Shown here in pieces: positions 43,147-52,995 of a DNA stretch of 64,000 nt (position 1 is the stretch's first letter; every line of letters begins with the position of its first letter). The translations under genes and the position numbers were made by a program. The notes beneath the pieces are model-generated. The model had not been told where the DNA came from, made no database searches, and saw only the letters and a program-made list of their open reading frames with translations. The stretch lies in assembly GCF_010907035.1 (NCBI RefSeq), contig NZ_QUMK01000009.1:26358-90357 (forward strand), in the 5' to 3' direction. This DNA is from Rhodopseudomonas sp. BR0M22 (GTDB lineage: Bacteria; Pseudomonadota; Alphaproteobacteria; Rhizobiales; Xanthobacteraceae).

Positions 43147-43839
43147 TCAGAAATCCAGATCCACGTAGGTGCGCGACGCCGGCACGCCCGCCAACCACTC
43201 GCTCAGCAGCGGACGGAACGACGGCCGCGACTTGATCCTGACGTACCAAGCCTTTGCCGCCTCGTCCTCGATCCATGGCACATCGCCCAGATAGTCGATC
43301 GCCGACAGATGCGCCGCCGCGGCGAGATCCGCATAGGTCATGCGATCACCGGCGAGAAAGTTCCGGGTGCGCGCCAGCCAGCCGATATAGGCGAGATGGT
43401 AGCGCACATTGGCGTTGGCGGCACGGATGACGTCCATCGCCGGCGGGCCGCCGCCATCTTCTTCGCTCATGAAGCGCTTGTAGATGCGCTCGGTCATCAG
43501 CGGGCCCGAGGCCTCTTCGAAGAACTTGTCGTTGAACCACGACAGCAGCCGCCGCACCTCGATCCGCTCGGCGGTGGACTGCGGCAGCAGCCGGCGGTCG
43601 CCGAGCTCGCTGCCGTGCACCTCGTCGAGAAACTCCGTGATCACTCCGGCGCCGGGAACCGGCGGCCGCCCCTCCGCGACCAGCACCGGCGTGGTTCCAG
43701 CCGGGTTCAGCGCCAGGAAAGCGGTTCGACGCTCCCAGGACCGCTCCTCCACCAATCTGAGATCGAGACCATGTTCCCCAAGCGCAAGACGGATGAACCG
43801 CGACAGCGGGCAGAACGGGTGGTGGAATAGGGTGTACAT
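43147..43839 (-). CDS. Glutathione S-transferase family protein
   Basis: This 230-residue GST begins [20 protein letters not shown], with a Cys near the usual catalytic region and [25 protein letters not shown] as the glutathione-binding strand and helix. The C-terminal domain has [20 protein letters not shown]. Related genes beside queG in other alphaproteobacteria suggest a conserved neighbourhood, but no functional link to queuosine is established. It appears to lead the unit with queG. Confidence 0.87.
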   Translation of the reverse strand: MYTLFHHPFCPLSRFIRLALGEHGLDLRLVEERSWERRTAFLALNPAGTTPVLVAEGRPPVPGAGVITEFLDEVHGSELGDRRLLPQSTAERIEVRRLLSWFNDKFFEEASGPLMTERIYKRFMSEEDGGGPPAMDVIRAANANVRYHLAYIGWLARTRNFLAGDRMTYADLAAAAHLSAIDYLGDVPWIEDEAAKAWYVRIKSRPSFRPLLSEWLAGVPASRTYVDLDF

Positions 43840-44038
43840 GCTGTCCTAGATAGTTTCGAAGAGCTTAACAAACCGTGGCGGATTGCAACGAAACGGCCCT
43901 TCGCGAGGCGGCCAAACTAGTCTCATGCGACGCGGACGCAAGGCACCGAAAGGCGCATTTTTGACGTTGCGACCCCTGGGGGAATAGGCGACAAGGGCCG
44001 GCCTTGCGGGCACCCGATCCCTTGCAGCGGACAATTCC

Positions 44039-44845
44039 ATGCTCACCGATATCATCAGAGCCGTCATTCTCGGCATCGTCGAGGGTGTCACCGAATTCCT
44101 GCCGGTGTCTTCGACCGGCCACCTGTTGCTGGCAGAGCGGTTCTTCAACCTCGGCGAAGGCAGCTTCTGGAAGAGCTTCGCGGTGCTGATCCAGCTCGGA
44201 GCAATTCTGGCGATTCTGGCGCTGTATTTCGTGAAATTGTGGCGAATCGCGACCGGAATGTTCTCCGATCCGGCCGCGCAGCGTTTCGTGATCGGCGTGT
44301 TGGTGGCGTTTCTGCCCGCCGCGGTGATCGGCGCGGCGTTCGGCGGCTACATCAAGCACTATCTGTTCAACCCATGGGTCGTTTGCTTTTCGCTGATCGT
44401 CGGCGGAGCAATCCTGCTGTGGGTCGACCAGCTCGACCTGAAGCCCCGCTATCACGACGCCACCGCGTTCCCGCTGCTGACCTACTTCTACATCGGCTGC
44501 GCGCAGTGCACGGCGATGATTCCGGGGGTGTCGCGGTCGGGCGCCAGCATCGTCGCGGCGATGCTGCTCGGCACCGACAAGCGCTCGGCGGCCGAATTCT
44601 CGTTCTTCCTGGCGATCCCCACCATGGTCGGGGCGTTCGTCTACGACATGTACAAGAACCGCGCCGACATGACCGCGGACAATCTCACCATCGTGGCGAT
44701 CGGCTTTGTGGTGTCGTTCATCACCGCGATCGTCGTGGTGAAAACCTTCCTGAACTACGTCACCCGCCACGGCTTCGAACTGTTCGCGTGGTGGCGCGTG
44801 ATCGTCGGCACGCTCGGACTGATCGCGCTGGCGCTCGGGATGTAA
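44039..44845 (+). CDS. uppP: Undecaprenyl-diphosphatase
   Basis: This 268-residue membrane protein has the BacA/UppP signatures GIVEGVTEFLPVSSTGHLLL near the N-terminus and IPGVSRSGASIVAAMLLG in the middle, both part of the active site. It recycles undecaprenyl diphosphate to the lipid carrier for peptidoglycan and confers bacitracin tolerance. It is followed by a strong bidirectional terminator. Confidence 0.96.
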   Translation: MLTDIIRAVILGIVEGVTEFLPVSSTGHLLLAERFFNLGEGSFWKSFAVLIQLGAILAILALYFVKLWRIATGMFSDPAAQRFVIGVLVAFLPAAVIGAAFGGYIKHYLFNPWVVCFSLIVGGAILLWVDQLDLKPRYHDATAFPLLTYFYIGCAQCTAMIPGVSRSGASIVAAMLLGTDKRSAAEFSFFLAIPTMVGAFVYDMYKNRADMTADNLTIVAIGFVVSFITAIVVVKTFLNYVTRHGFELFAWWRVIVGTLGLIALALGM

Positions 44846-44875
44846 TCGTCCGGATATCGGCCGAAGCCGCACGCA

Positions 44876-44913
44876 AAAAACAAAGGCCCGCCGCAGACGC
44901 TGGCGGGCCTTTC
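44876..44913. terminator. Bidirectional terminator between uppP and the NDUFA9-like gene
   Basis: AAAGGCCCGCC (44882-44892) pairs with GGCGGGCCTTT (44902-44912) around a 9 base loop. An A-run precedes the stem (minus-strand T-run) and Ts follow it, so both convergent genes can use it. Confidence 0.88.
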
Positions 44914-44932
44914 TCGATGGCGCGGTCGCCGC

Positions 44933-45898
44933 TTAAGCAGGCCGACGCGCGAACTGTCCGGTCTTGCGGAACCGCCACAGATAGGACGGCACCACCGCCT
45001 CCAGCGAATCGGGCTGAATGCCGAGCCCCTGCAGCGTCAGCCCCGCCGTCTTGGCGGCTTCCGACACCACGTTGTCGACCTCGAGCATCCGCACCTGATC
45101 CGGCGTCAGCTTGAAGGCGCCCGGCGCGAACTGCAGCAGCATCGCCTGCAGGCTGGCGAGACCGAACGGCAGCGGCACCAGCAGCGGATTGCGATCGGTG
45201 GTCTGCAGAATGATGCGCATGATTTCGCGCATCGTCAGCTGTTCCGGACCGCCGAGTTCGTAGGTCGCGCCCGGCTTGGCGAGACCATCGACCGCATCGG
45301 CGATCGCGGTGGCGACGTCGCCGACATAGACCGGCTGCAGCTTGGTGTCGGCGCCGACCAGCGGCAGCACCGGTGACAGCCGCGCCAAGGCGGCGAAGCG
45401 ATTGGTGAACTGGTCTTCCGGACCGAACACCACCGACGGACGGAAGATGGTGGCCTGCGGCATAGCGGCGAGCACCGCCTGTTCGCCGGCAGCCTTGCTG
45501 CGGGCATAACGCGCCGGCGACTCCGGATCGGCGCCGATCGCCGAGACGTGCACCATCCGGGCTCCGGCGGACGCGGCTGCCTGCGCCACGTTGGCGGCTC
45601 CGGCGCCTTGCACCGAATCGAATTTCTGGGCGCCGCCCTCGGCGAGAATGCCGACCAGATTGATCGCCACATGCGCGCCGCGCATCGCGGCCGCGACCGA
45701 TTCGGGGTAACGCAGATTCGCCTGCACGGCGTGAATCTGGCCGACCCGGCCGAGCGGCTGCAGATGACCCGCCAGCTCCGGCCGACGCACCGCGACCCGA
45801 ATCCGATAGTCGCGGCGCGCCAGCGCGCTGACGACGTGCCGGCCGAGGAAGCCGGAGCCACCGAAAACCGTGACGAGCGTGTCGATATTCGAAGTCAT
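44933..45898 (-). CDS. NDUFA9-like NAD-dependent epimerase/dehydratase family protein
   Basis: This 321-residue extended/atypical SDR begins MTSNIDTLVTVFGGSGFLGRHVVSAL (nucleotide-binding TVFGGSGFLG, about residues 9-18). VHVSAIGADPESPARYARSKA and the C-terminal GGPEQLTMREIMRII match the group related to complex I subunit NDUFA9. ATG at 45898 is preferred over 46048. In mitochondria such proteins are accessory subunits; the bacterial role is unclear, and no nuo genes are nearby. Confidence 0.87.
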   Translation of the reverse strand: MTSNIDTLVTVFGGSGFLGRHVVSALARRDYRIRVAVRRPELAGHLQPLGRVGQIHAVQANLRYPESVAAAMRGAHVAINLVGILAEGGAQKFDSVQGAGAANVAQAAASAGARMVHVSAIGADPESPARYARSKAAGEQAVLAAMPQATIFRPSVVFGPEDQFTNRFAALARLSPVLPLVGADTKLQPVYVGDVATAIADAVDGLAKPGATYELGGPEQLTMREIMRIILQTTDRNPLLVPLPFGLASLQAMLLQFAPGAFKLTPDQVRMLEVDNVVSEAAKTAGLTLQGLGIQPDSLEAVVPSYLWRFRKTGQFARRPA

Positions 45899-46057
45899 GC
45901 GGGCTGATCCTGATCGCAAAGAGCGTCTTGTGACGTCCGGGAATTCGCGGACATTCTGGCGGTTTCGCGTTACGTCATCAACCTTTCCCTGTACAGCGCA
46001 TTTGGTCGGCGGAAGCCATTTGACTTTTCCGTAACGCATCCCTATCAAGCGCCCCGG

Positions 46058-46142
46058 GCCCAGGTGGCGGAATTGGTAGACGCGCTGGTTTCAGGTACCA
46101 GTGGGTAACACCGTGGAGGTTCGAGTCCTCTCCTGGGCACCA
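46058..46142 (+). tRNA. tRNA-Leu (anticodon CAG)
   Basis: The 85 base sequence has acceptor arms GCCCAGG/CCTGGGC, the D-loop GGCGGAATTGGTAGACGC typical of tRNA-Leu, anticodon stem CTGGT/ACCAG with CAG at 46092-46094, a long variable arm, the T-arm GAGGTTCGAGTCCTC, discriminator A and an encoded CCA. Confidence 0.97.
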
Positions 46143-46323
46143 TTGCCCACGCCCTTCTCCTCACATCGACATCCGTCAAAGACCTCGGTCGTCAAAGACC
46201 TCGGGTCGAGGCGTCCACCGCCAGGTGGCGGCGCCTCTCGCGTCGCGCCGGACGGGGCGATAGGTTGAGCGGCCGATTCGGGGCGTTCGGCGCCCTCCTC
46301 CATGGCCCAAGGGTTTGCGACAC

Positions 46324-46938
46324 ATGACGATCCGCCTGCATCGCGGCGACCTGCCGGATCTTTCCCGCTATACGAATTCCGTGGCGATCGACACCGAGAC
46401 GATGGGGCTGCATCCGCATCGCGACCGGCTGTGCGTGGTGCAGCTTTCGAACGGCGACGGCAGCGCCGATGTGGTGCAGATTCCGCAAGGTGCGACCGAT
46501 GCGCCGAATCTGAAGAAGCTGCTCGGCGATCCGGCCGTGGTGAAGATCTTCCACTTCGCCCGATTCGATCTGGCGGCGCTTTACAAGGCGTTCGGCGTGA
46601 TGCCGCAGCCGGTGTACTGCACCAAGATCGCCTCGCGCCTGACCCGCACCTACACCGACCGCCACGGCCTGAAGGATCTGGTGCGCGAACTGCTCGGCGT
46701 CGATCTGTCGAAGCAGCAGCAGTCCAGTGACTGGGGCGCCGACGCCCTGAGCGACGCGCAGCTCGCCTATGCGGCCTCCGACGTGCTGCATCTGCATGCG
46801 CTGCGCGACAAGCTCGACACCATGCTGGCGCGGGAAAATCGCACGGATCTCGCCGCCGCCTGCTTCGGTTTCCTCCCCGTCCGCGCCCGGCTCGACCTCG
46901 ACGGCTGGAGCGAAGAGGATATTTTCGCTCATTCGTGA
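46324..46938 (+). CDS. RNase D-like 3'-5' exonuclease
   Basis: This 204-residue protein is a single DEDDy exonuclease domain: SVAIDTETMGLHPH (Exo I), FHFARFDLAALYKAFG (Exo II) and YAASDVLHLHAL (Exo III). It lacks the C-terminal HRDC domains of full RNase D, so it is the short form common in alphaproteobacteria. ATG at 46324 follows a weak ribosome site. It lies directly upstream of lptC, as is common in relatives. Confidence 0.9.
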   Translation: MTIRLHRGDLPDLSRYTNSVAIDTETMGLHPHRDRLCVVQLSNGDGSADVVQIPQGATDAPNLKKLLGDPAVVKIFHFARFDLAALYKAFGVMPQPVYCTKIASRLTRTYTDRHGLKDLVRELLGVDLSKQQQSSDWGADALSDAQLAYAASDVLHLHALRDKLDTMLARENRTDLAAACFGFLPVRARLDLDGWSEEDIFAHS

Positions 46939-47167
46939 CCGGTTCGGGGGCCCGATCGACGGTTCAGGCGCTTCGGCAACGCCCTGCGCCGCGTTTCGGT
47001 CATACTCGTCCGTCTGATGGGCCCATCCGGCCATGGTCCTCCCCGGCCGGGGTGATTAAGATAAACTTAACGGTGTGTTGCAGACTGGAGTCCGCGCCGC
47101 CAAGCGGCATTGCGGAGGACGGAGCCCACCGCTCCGTAACAAGCGCGAAACGAGTTCGGGAGCAGCG

Positions 47168-47908
47168 GTGACGGCGGTTCAGTTGTCGTCCTATCAGGCC
47201 GGAATGGAGGCGCGCTTCGCGGCAGCGGCGCGCCACAGCCGCTTGGTGCGCACGCTGCGGATCGCGGTGCCGCTGGTCGTGGTGCTGTCGATGGCCGTGA
47301 TCGTCGCGATCTCGGTGTTCAACCCGTTCCGCTATCTGTCGAAACTGCCGCTCGACATCGGCGATCTGGTGGTCTCGGGCACCAAGATCACGATGGAGGC
47401 GCCGCATCTGGCCGGCTTCACCAATGACGGCCGCCCCTACGAGATGTGGGCCCGCACCGCGACCCAGGACCTGACCAGCCAGGACCACGTCGATCTGCAT
47501 ACGCTGCGCGCCAAGGTGCAGTCGGAAGACCAGTCGACCGTCATCATCGAGTCGCGCGAAGGCCAGTTTCAGACCAAGGCGCAGCTTCTGAAGTTGAACA
47601 AGGACGTCTATCTGCACAATTCCACCGGCACCGAAGCGTGGATGACCCAGGCGGATGTCGACATGGGCAAAGGCACCGTCACCTCGGACGCGCCGGTCGA
47701 CGTGAAATGGGAAGGTGGCACGCTGCGAGGTCAGCGGATGCGCATCACCGAAAAAGGCGACCTGATCCGGTTCGAGGGCGGCGTGGTGATGAACCTCGAC
47801 AACGCCTCGCTCGGAGAACCGGCCGCCGCTGCGCAGCCAGCGCCGCCGCCCGCCCCGACCAAGCAGCGGGCGGCCCCCAATTCCGGCCAGCGGGCCGTCG
47901 CGAGGTGA
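47168..47908 (+). CDS. lptC: LPS export protein LptC
   Basis: This 246-residue bitopic inner-membrane protein has one N-terminal helix (VRTLRIAVPLVVVLSMAVIV) and a periplasmic beta-jellyroll domain (PLDIGDLVVSGTKITMEAPH, GTEAWMTQADVDMGKGTVTS). LptC links the LptBFG ATPase to the periplasmic bridge. Start is GTG at 47168 with GGGAG 5 bases upstream; no ATG start fits. The C-terminal about 35 residues are Ala/Pro-rich. It heads lptC-lptA-lptB. Confidence 0.88.
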   Translation: MTAVQLSSYQAGMEARFAAAARHSRLVRTLRIAVPLVVVLSMAVIVAISVFNPFRYLSKLPLDIGDLVVSGTKITMEAPHLAGFTNDGRPYEMWARTATQDLTSQDHVDLHTLRAKVQSEDQSTVIIESREGQFQTKAQLLKLNKDVYLHNSTGTEAWMTQADVDMGKGTVTSDAPVDVKWEGGTLRGQRMRITEKGDLIRFEGGVVMNLDNASLGEPAAAAQPAPPPAPTKQRAAPNSGQRAVAR

Positions 47909-47916
47909 TCTCGACA

Positions 47917-48594
47917 ATGCACATTGCCGTTTGGTTTCGTCGGCTTCGTGGCCCGGCCGCGCTGGCCAGTGCCGCGCTGTTTGTTCTGCCCGTTGGCGGC
48001 ATCGTGCCGGCTGCGGCGCAGAGCGCCGTGCAGGGCGTGCCGAACGCGATGCAGGGCTTCTCGCAAAACCGGGACAAGCCGATTCAGATCGAGTCCGACA
48101 CCTTGGAAGTGCGGGACAAGAACAAGGAGGCGACGTTCTCCGGCAACGTCAAAGTGGTGCAGGGCGACACCACGATGACGTCGCAGACGCTGGTGGTGTT
48201 CTACGACCAGGATCAGACGCCGGCGAAGGGCGCCAAGGGCAAACCGATGCCGGCGGCCGCGCCGGGCCCGGACGGCGCCTCTTCGATCCGGCGGCTCGAA
48301 GCCAAGGGCCACGTCGTGGTCACCCAGAAGGACCAGGTCGTCACCGGCGACAAGGCGGTGTTCGAGACCAAGACCAACCTGGTGACGATGACCGGCAACG
48401 TGGTGTTGACCCAGGCGCGCAACGTGGTGCGCGGCGACCGGCTGCTGGTCGACATGACCACCGGCGTGTCGCGGGTGGAATCCGACAGCGGCCGGGTGCA
48501 GGGGCTGTTTCAGTCGTCCGGAGCCAATGCCAGCGGCGGAGGCGGAGGTCCGTTGCCGCTCGTGCCCCAGAGCGGCCCGAGCAAGCCGAAGTGA
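47917..48594 (+). CDS. lptA: LPS transport periplasmic protein LptA
   Basis: This 225-residue protein has a signal peptide (LASAALFVLPVGGIVPAAAQ) and an OstA-like beta-jellyroll (PIQIESDTLEVRDKNKEATF, GNVKVVQGDTTMTS, GDKAVFETKTNLVTM). It forms the periplasmic bridge that carries LPS from LptC to LptD. The start lies 8 bp after lptC. A 30-residue Ala/Pro/Gly insert separates two jellyroll parts. Confidence 0.92.
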   Translation: MHIAVWFRRLRGPAALASAALFVLPVGGIVPAAAQSAVQGVPNAMQGFSQNRDKPIQIESDTLEVRDKNKEATFSGNVKVVQGDTTMTSQTLVVFYDQDQTPAKGAKGKPMPAAAPGPDGASSIRRLEAKGHVVVTQKDQVVTGDKAVFETKTNLVTMTGNVVLTQARNVVRGDRLLVDMTTGVSRVESDSGRVQGLFQSSGANASGGGGGPLPLVPQSGPSKPK

Positions 48595-48774
48595 CCGGCC
48601 GGAAACGCCAGCAAGGACCACCGATGTTGAACCGGATGCCGCCGGCCTGTAACAGCGACCGGAGTGCACTGCCCCCGCAGCCTCGCTGCGTCCGCGCAGT
48701 GCCAGCACATGACACCGGTACTCCAGCCCGGACGATGGCGGAGCGGCAGATCATGGGACAGGTTTGGTAACTGC

Positions 48775-49740
48775 ATGGTGGATCTTCGCGGCATGTTCAG
48801 TCGGCGCAGCCCGAAAACTCCCGGGCCCGCAGCCGCGCAGAATGGAATCACCGGGTATGGCGCCGCGGTCGGCGATCTCTTGACCGCACCGGTCCGAGAT
48901 GCGCCGCCGGTCACGCGGAATGACGCCTACGACGCTCCGCAGCGGCAACCGGCCGCAACGGCCGCGCCGCGCCGCGCCGCAGCCCCGCAGGCGGCCGCAC
49001 CGCAGCCGGCGCCAGCATCCAGTTACCTGGCGGTCCACAGCATCGAAAAGAGCTTCGGCACCCGCAAGATCGTGCGCGGCGTCAGCATCTATGTTCGCCG
49101 CGGCGAGGCGGTCGGCCTGCTCGGTCCGAACGGCGCCGGCAAGACCACGGTGTTCTACATGATCACCGGACTGATCAAGGCCGATCGGGGCGCCATCGAA
49201 CTCGACGGCCACAACGTCACCAAGCTACCGATGTATCAGCGCGCGCGGCTCGGCATCGGTTACCTGCCGCAGGAAGCCTCGATCTTTCGCGGCCTCACTG
49301 TCGAACAGAACATCCGCGCGGTGCTGGAAGCCGTCGAACCCGACCGGCGCAAGCGCGAAGCGCAGCTCGACAATCTGCTGCAGGAATTCAACATCGAGCG
49401 CTTGCGCAAATCGCCGTCGATCGCACTCTCCGGCGGCGAGCGTCGCCGTGTCGAGATCGCCCGCGCGCTCGCGAGCCGACCGAACTACATGCTGCTCGAC
49501 GAACCGTTCGCCGGCATCGATCCGATCGCGGTCGGCGATATTCAGGATCTGGTGCGCCATCTGACTAATCGCGGTATCGGCGTGCTGATCACCGACCATA
49601 ACGTCCGCGAAACGCTCGGCCTCACCGATCGCGCCTACATCGTGTACGCGGGCGAAATCCTGACCGAAGGGACCCCGGAAGAGATCGTCAATGATCCGGA
49701 CGTCCGACGGCTTTACCTCGGTGAGGAGTTCCGGCTCTGA
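48775..49740 (+). CDS. lptB: LPS export ATPase LptB with an N-terminal extension
   Basis: This 321-residue ABC ATPase has a typical LptB core from about residue 82 (LAVHSIEKSFGTRKIVRGVS), Walker A GPNGAGKTT, signature LSGGERRRVEIARAL, Walker B MLLDEPFAGIDP and the H-loop ITDHN. The first about 80 residues are Ala/Pro/Gln-rich and probably disordered, making it longer than E. coli LptB (about 240). No start codon with good context lies at the core, so the extension is probably real. It is followed by rpoN. Confidence 0.93.
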   Translation: MVDLRGMFSRRSPKTPGPAAAQNGITGYGAAVGDLLTAPVRDAPPVTRNDAYDAPQRQPAATAAPRRAAAPQAAAPQPAPASSYLAVHSIEKSFGTRKIVRGVSIYVRRGEAVGLLGPNGAGKTTVFYMITGLIKADRGAIELDGHNVTKLPMYQRARLGIGYLPQEASIFRGLTVEQNIRAVLEAVEPDRRKREAQLDNLLQEFNIERLRKSPSIALSGGERRRVEIARALASRPNYMLLDEPFAGIDPIAVGDIQDLVRHLTNRGIGVLITDHNVRETLGLTDRAYIVYAGEILTEGTPEEIVNDPDVRRLYLGEEFRL

Positions 49741-49943
49741 TACCGGTTGCGGTTTGAGGCGGGACGGTCCATGATATTCGGGTCGGACTGATAGAAATAC
49801 GGGGTCGCCCCACCAAGATACCGACACCTGCGGCAGATCGAAGCGACGCCGCCTCTACTCCAAATTTCCCATCCGTCAAGACGTGTACAACCGGCCTGGA
49901 AAGGCGTAAGCAAGAAACGGACCAACTACCGTTTCTGGCCACC

Positions 49944-51590
49944 ATGGCGCTGACGCAACGTCTCGAATTCCGCCAGACTCAGTCTCTGGTGATGACCCCG
50001 CAACTGATGCAGGCGATCAAGCTGCTTCAGTTGTCGAATCTCGACCTGGCGGCTTTCGTCGAGGACGAGATCGAGAAGAACCCGTTGCTCGATCGCGCCG
50101 GCGACAACGCTGAAACGCCGGTCGCCGGCGAAGCGGCGGCAGAGGGCGCCGACGGCGGCGGTGACTTCGGTGCCAGCGCCGGTGACGACAGCGGTGGCGA
50201 AGGCTCGTCCGATTTTACCGACGCCTCCAGCGCCGGTGCGTTCGAGCCGGGCGCCGAAGAATGGATGCACCGCGATCTCGGGAGCCGCAGCGATATCGAG
50301 CAGACGCTCGATACCGGCATGGAGAACGTTTTTCCCGAAGAGCCCGCCGAAGCCGCAGCCCGCGCCGCGCAGGACAGCGCGCCGGCGTCCTATACCGAAT
50401 GGGGCGGCGGGGCTTCATCGGATGAGGGCTACAATCTCGAAGCCTTCGTGGCCGCCGAATTGTCGCTCGCCGATCACTTGGCCGAACAGCTTGCGGTCGC
50501 GGTAACGACTCCGTCGCATCGCCTGATCGGGCAGTATCTGATCGATCTGGTCGACGACGCCGGTTACTTGCCGGCCGATCTCGGCGATGCCGCCGACCGG
50601 CTCGGCGCCAGCCAGGCCGATGTCGAAGCGGTGGTGCAGATTCTGCAGACTTTCGACCCGCCCGGCATCTGCGCGCGCAACTTGAGCGAATGCCTCGCGA
50701 TTCAACTGCGTGAGCGCGACCGCTACGATCCGGCCATGCAGGCGCTGGTCGAACATCTCGATCTGCTCGCCAAGCGCGATGTCGCAAGCTTGCGCAAGAT
50801 CTGCGGCGTCGACGACGAAGACCTCGTCGACATGATCGGCGAGATTCGTCATCTGGATCCGAAGCCGGGGCTGCAGTTCGGCTCGTCGCGGGTTCAAACC
50901 ATCGTGCCCGACGTGTTCGTTCGTCCCGGCCCGGATGGCGGCTGGTTGGTCGAACTCAACAGCGACACGCTGCCGAAGGTGCTGGTCAACCAGACGTATT
51001 ATTCCGAGCTGTCGAAGACGATCCGCAAGGACGGCGACAAATCGTACTTCTCGGACTGCCTGCAGAATGCGACTTGGCTGGTACGCGCGCTCGACCAACG
51101 CGCCCGCACCATCCTCAAGGTCGCGACCGAGATCGTGCGTCAGCAGGACGGCTTCTTCACCCATGGCGTCAAGCATCTGCGGCCGCTGAACCTGAAGGCC
51201 GTGGCGGACGCGATTCAGATGCACGAATCGACCGTGTCGCGCGTCACCGCCAACAAATACATGGCGACCAACCGCGGCACTTTCGAGCTTAAGTATTTCT
51301 TCACCGCGTCGATCGCTTCCGCCGACGGCGGCGAAGCGCATTCGGCCGAAGCCGTGCGTCACCAGATCCGGCAATTGATCGACGACGAGGATCCGGCAGC
51401 GATCCTGTCGGATGATACTATTGTCGAACGGCTGCGTGCAGCCGGCATCGACATCGCACGCCGCACCGTCGCGAAGTATCGCGAAGCGATGCGCATCCCA
51501 TCTTCAGTGCAGCGCCGCCGCGACAAGCAGAACATGCTCGGCACGCAGTCGGCGGCCGCGAGCCGGTCCCGCGACACCGCCCCGGCTTGA
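49944..51590 (+). CDS. rpoN: RNA polymerase sigma-54 factor
   Basis: This 548-residue protein has region I (LTQRLEFRQTQSLVMTPQLM and IKLLQLSNLDLAAFVEDEIE), an acidic region II, the core-binding domain (LQTFDPPGICARNLSECLAI), the helix-turn-helix region (HESTVSRVTANKYMATNRG) and the RpoN box ARRTVAKYREAMRI. It directs transcription of nitrogen and other genes with -24/-12 promoters and needs AAA+ activators. It follows lptB and precedes hpf and ptsN, the conserved order. Confidence 0.97.
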   Translation: MALTQRLEFRQTQSLVMTPQLMQAIKLLQLSNLDLAAFVEDEIEKNPLLDRAGDNAETPVAGEAAAEGADGGGDFGASAGDDSGGEGSSDFTDASSAGAFEPGAEEWMHRDLGSRSDIEQTLDTGMENVFPEEPAEAAARAAQDSAPASYTEWGGGASSDEGYNLEAFVAAELSLADHLAEQLAVAVTTPSHRLIGQYLIDLVDDAGYLPADLGDAADRLGASQADVEAVVQILQTFDPPGICARNLSECLAIQLRERDRYDPAMQALVEHLDLLAKRDVASLRKICGVDDEDLVDMIGEIRHLDPKPGLQFGSSRVQTIVPDVFVRPGPDGGWLVELNSDTLPKVLVNQTYYSELSKTIRKDGDKSYFSDCLQNATWLVRALDQRARTILKVATEIVRQQDGFFTHGVKHLRPLNLKAVADAIQMHESTVSRVTANKYMATNRGTFELKYFFTASIASADGGEAHSAEAVRHQIRQLIDDEDPAAILSDDTIVERLRAAGIDIARRTVAKYREAMRIPSSVQRRRDKQNMLGTQSAAASRSRDTAPA

Positions 51591-51648
51591 TTGCACCACC
51601 CTGCTCTGACTACTGTCAGATCCCCTAAGACGAATCGAGGTAATCCCC

Positions 51649-52254
51649 ATGACTATCCGGATATCCGGCAAGAGCATCAGCATCGGCGAAGCGCTCCGCG
51701 GCCGCGTGAGCGAGCGCACCGAGGAGGTGCTGCGCAAGTATTTTGATGGGAATTATTCGGGACACTTCACGCTCAGCAAGGACGGCTTCGGCTTCCGCAC
51801 CGATTGTGCGCTGCACCTCGATTCCGGCATCACCCTCGAGGCCGAGTCCAACGCCGCCGATGCCTATGTCAGCGCCGACCAGGCGCTGGCGCAGATCGAG
51901 AAGCGGCTGCGTCGCTACAAGAGCCGTCTGAAGGATCGCTCCGCCCGCAAGGCGCATGCCGAAGCGAATGCCCTGGCTGATCTCAGCACGCTGATGGACG
52001 TGCCGAGCTACGTCATCGAAGCGCCCGGCGACGAGGAACATCCCGAGGACGCCTACAACCCGGTGATCATCGCCGAATCCACCACCGCGATGAAGCGGAT
52101 GTCGGTCAGCGAGGCCGTGGTCGAACTCGACCTCACCGGTGCACCGGTGGTGGTGTTCCTGCACGGCAGCTCGGGCCGCGTGAACATCATTTATCGCCGC
52201 GCGGACGGCAATATCGGCTGGATCGATCCGCCGGTGCCGAACGGCGCCAACTGA
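51649..52254 (+). CDS. hpf: Long-form ribosome hibernation promoting factor
   Basis: This 201-residue protein begins with an S30AE domain (MTIRISGKSISIGEALRGRV through KRLRRYKSRLKDR) and ends with the long-HPF dimerisation domain (EAVVELDLTGAPVVVFLHGS, NIIYRRADGNIGWIDPP). Long HPF alone promotes 100S ribosome dimers in stationary phase or stress. It lies 58 bp after rpoN. Confidence 0.95.
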   Translation: MTIRISGKSISIGEALRGRVSERTEEVLRKYFDGNYSGHFTLSKDGFGFRTDCALHLDSGITLEAESNAADAYVSADQALAQIEKRLRRYKSRLKDRSARKAHAEANALADLSTLMDVPSYVIEAPGDEEHPEDAYNPVIIAESTTAMKRMSVSEAVVELDLTGAPVVVFLHGSSGRVNIIYRRADGNIGWIDPPVPNGAN

Positions 52255-52304
52255 CGCGCCGAAACGTCACGCGGGAAGACCGCAGCCGCACCACGCGCAA
52301 GGCA

Positions 52305-52333
52305 TTGACGCCCTTGCAACGCTCTGCCTATGG
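52305..52333 (+). promoter_or_regulatory. Possible sigma-70 promoter before ptsN
   Basis: TTGACG (52305-52310) and CTATGG (52328-52333) are separated by 17 bp in the 279 bp gap between hpf and ptsN. The match is moderate and is offered only as a candidate; the rest of the gap shows no feature I can support. Confidence 0.35.
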
Positions 52334-52533
52334 TCCGCCGCGTTTCGGCGGACCACCGGCGCCATTTTACGGCCGCCGGCAGGAATGCTAGACTTAAGTT
52401 AGGATCATGAATCCAGAAGCGTTTTGACCGCGATGGGGAAATCGCGCGACCGCTTTCCGGATCGAACGCTTGACGCAACCCACCGCTGTCCTATTTCACA
52501 CCCCGGACCGCACCAACACCCCCGGAACGCCTG

Positions 52534-52995
52534 ATGACGATTACGGATCTTGTCGCGCCCGAGGCCGTCGTCCCGGCGCTGAAGGTGATCAGCAAGAAGC
52601 AGGCGCTGCAGGAACTCGCGGCGCGTGCCGCCGAACTGACCGGCCAGAACGAGCGCTCGATCTTCGAGGTGCTGCTGCAGCGCGAGAAGCTCGGCACCAC
52701 TGCGGTCGGCTACGGGGTGGCGATTCCGCACGGCAAGCTGCCCAAGCTGGAAAAGCTTTTCGGACTGTTTGCACGGCTGGAGCGGCCGATCGATTTCGAA
52801 GCGATGGACGGCCAACCTGTCGACCTGATCTTCCTGCTGCTGGCGCCGGAAGGCGCGGGCGCCGATCATCTCAAAGCACTGGCACGGATCGCCCGTCTGC
52901 TGCGCGATCAGGACGTCGCCAAGAAGCTCCGCGCCTCGCGCGACGCCCAGGCGATCTATTCGGTGCTGGCACTGCCGCCTGCGACCGCGGCCTGA
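52534..52995 (+). CDS. ptsN: Nitrogen-PTS EIIA protein
   Basis: This 153-residue EIIA-Ntr protein has the phosphorylated His in GVAIPHGKLPKL. ENERSIFEVLLQREKLGTTAV and DLIFLLLAPEGAGADHLKAL fit the family. It receives phosphate from EI-Ntr and NPr and signals nitrogen and potassium status rather than transporting sugar. Its position after rpoN and hpf is conserved. Confidence 0.95.
   Translation: MTITDLVAPEAVVPALKVISKKQALQELAARAAELTGQNERSIFEVLLQREKLGTTAVGYGVAIPHGKLPKLEKLFGLFARLERPIDFEAMDGQPVDLIFLLLAPEGAGADHLKALARIARLLRDQDVAKKLRASRDAQAIYSVLALPPATAA

Noticed and set aside
52301..52317. Sigma-54 promoter before ptsN
   Set aside because: GG and GC elements are 13 bp apart rather than the required 10.
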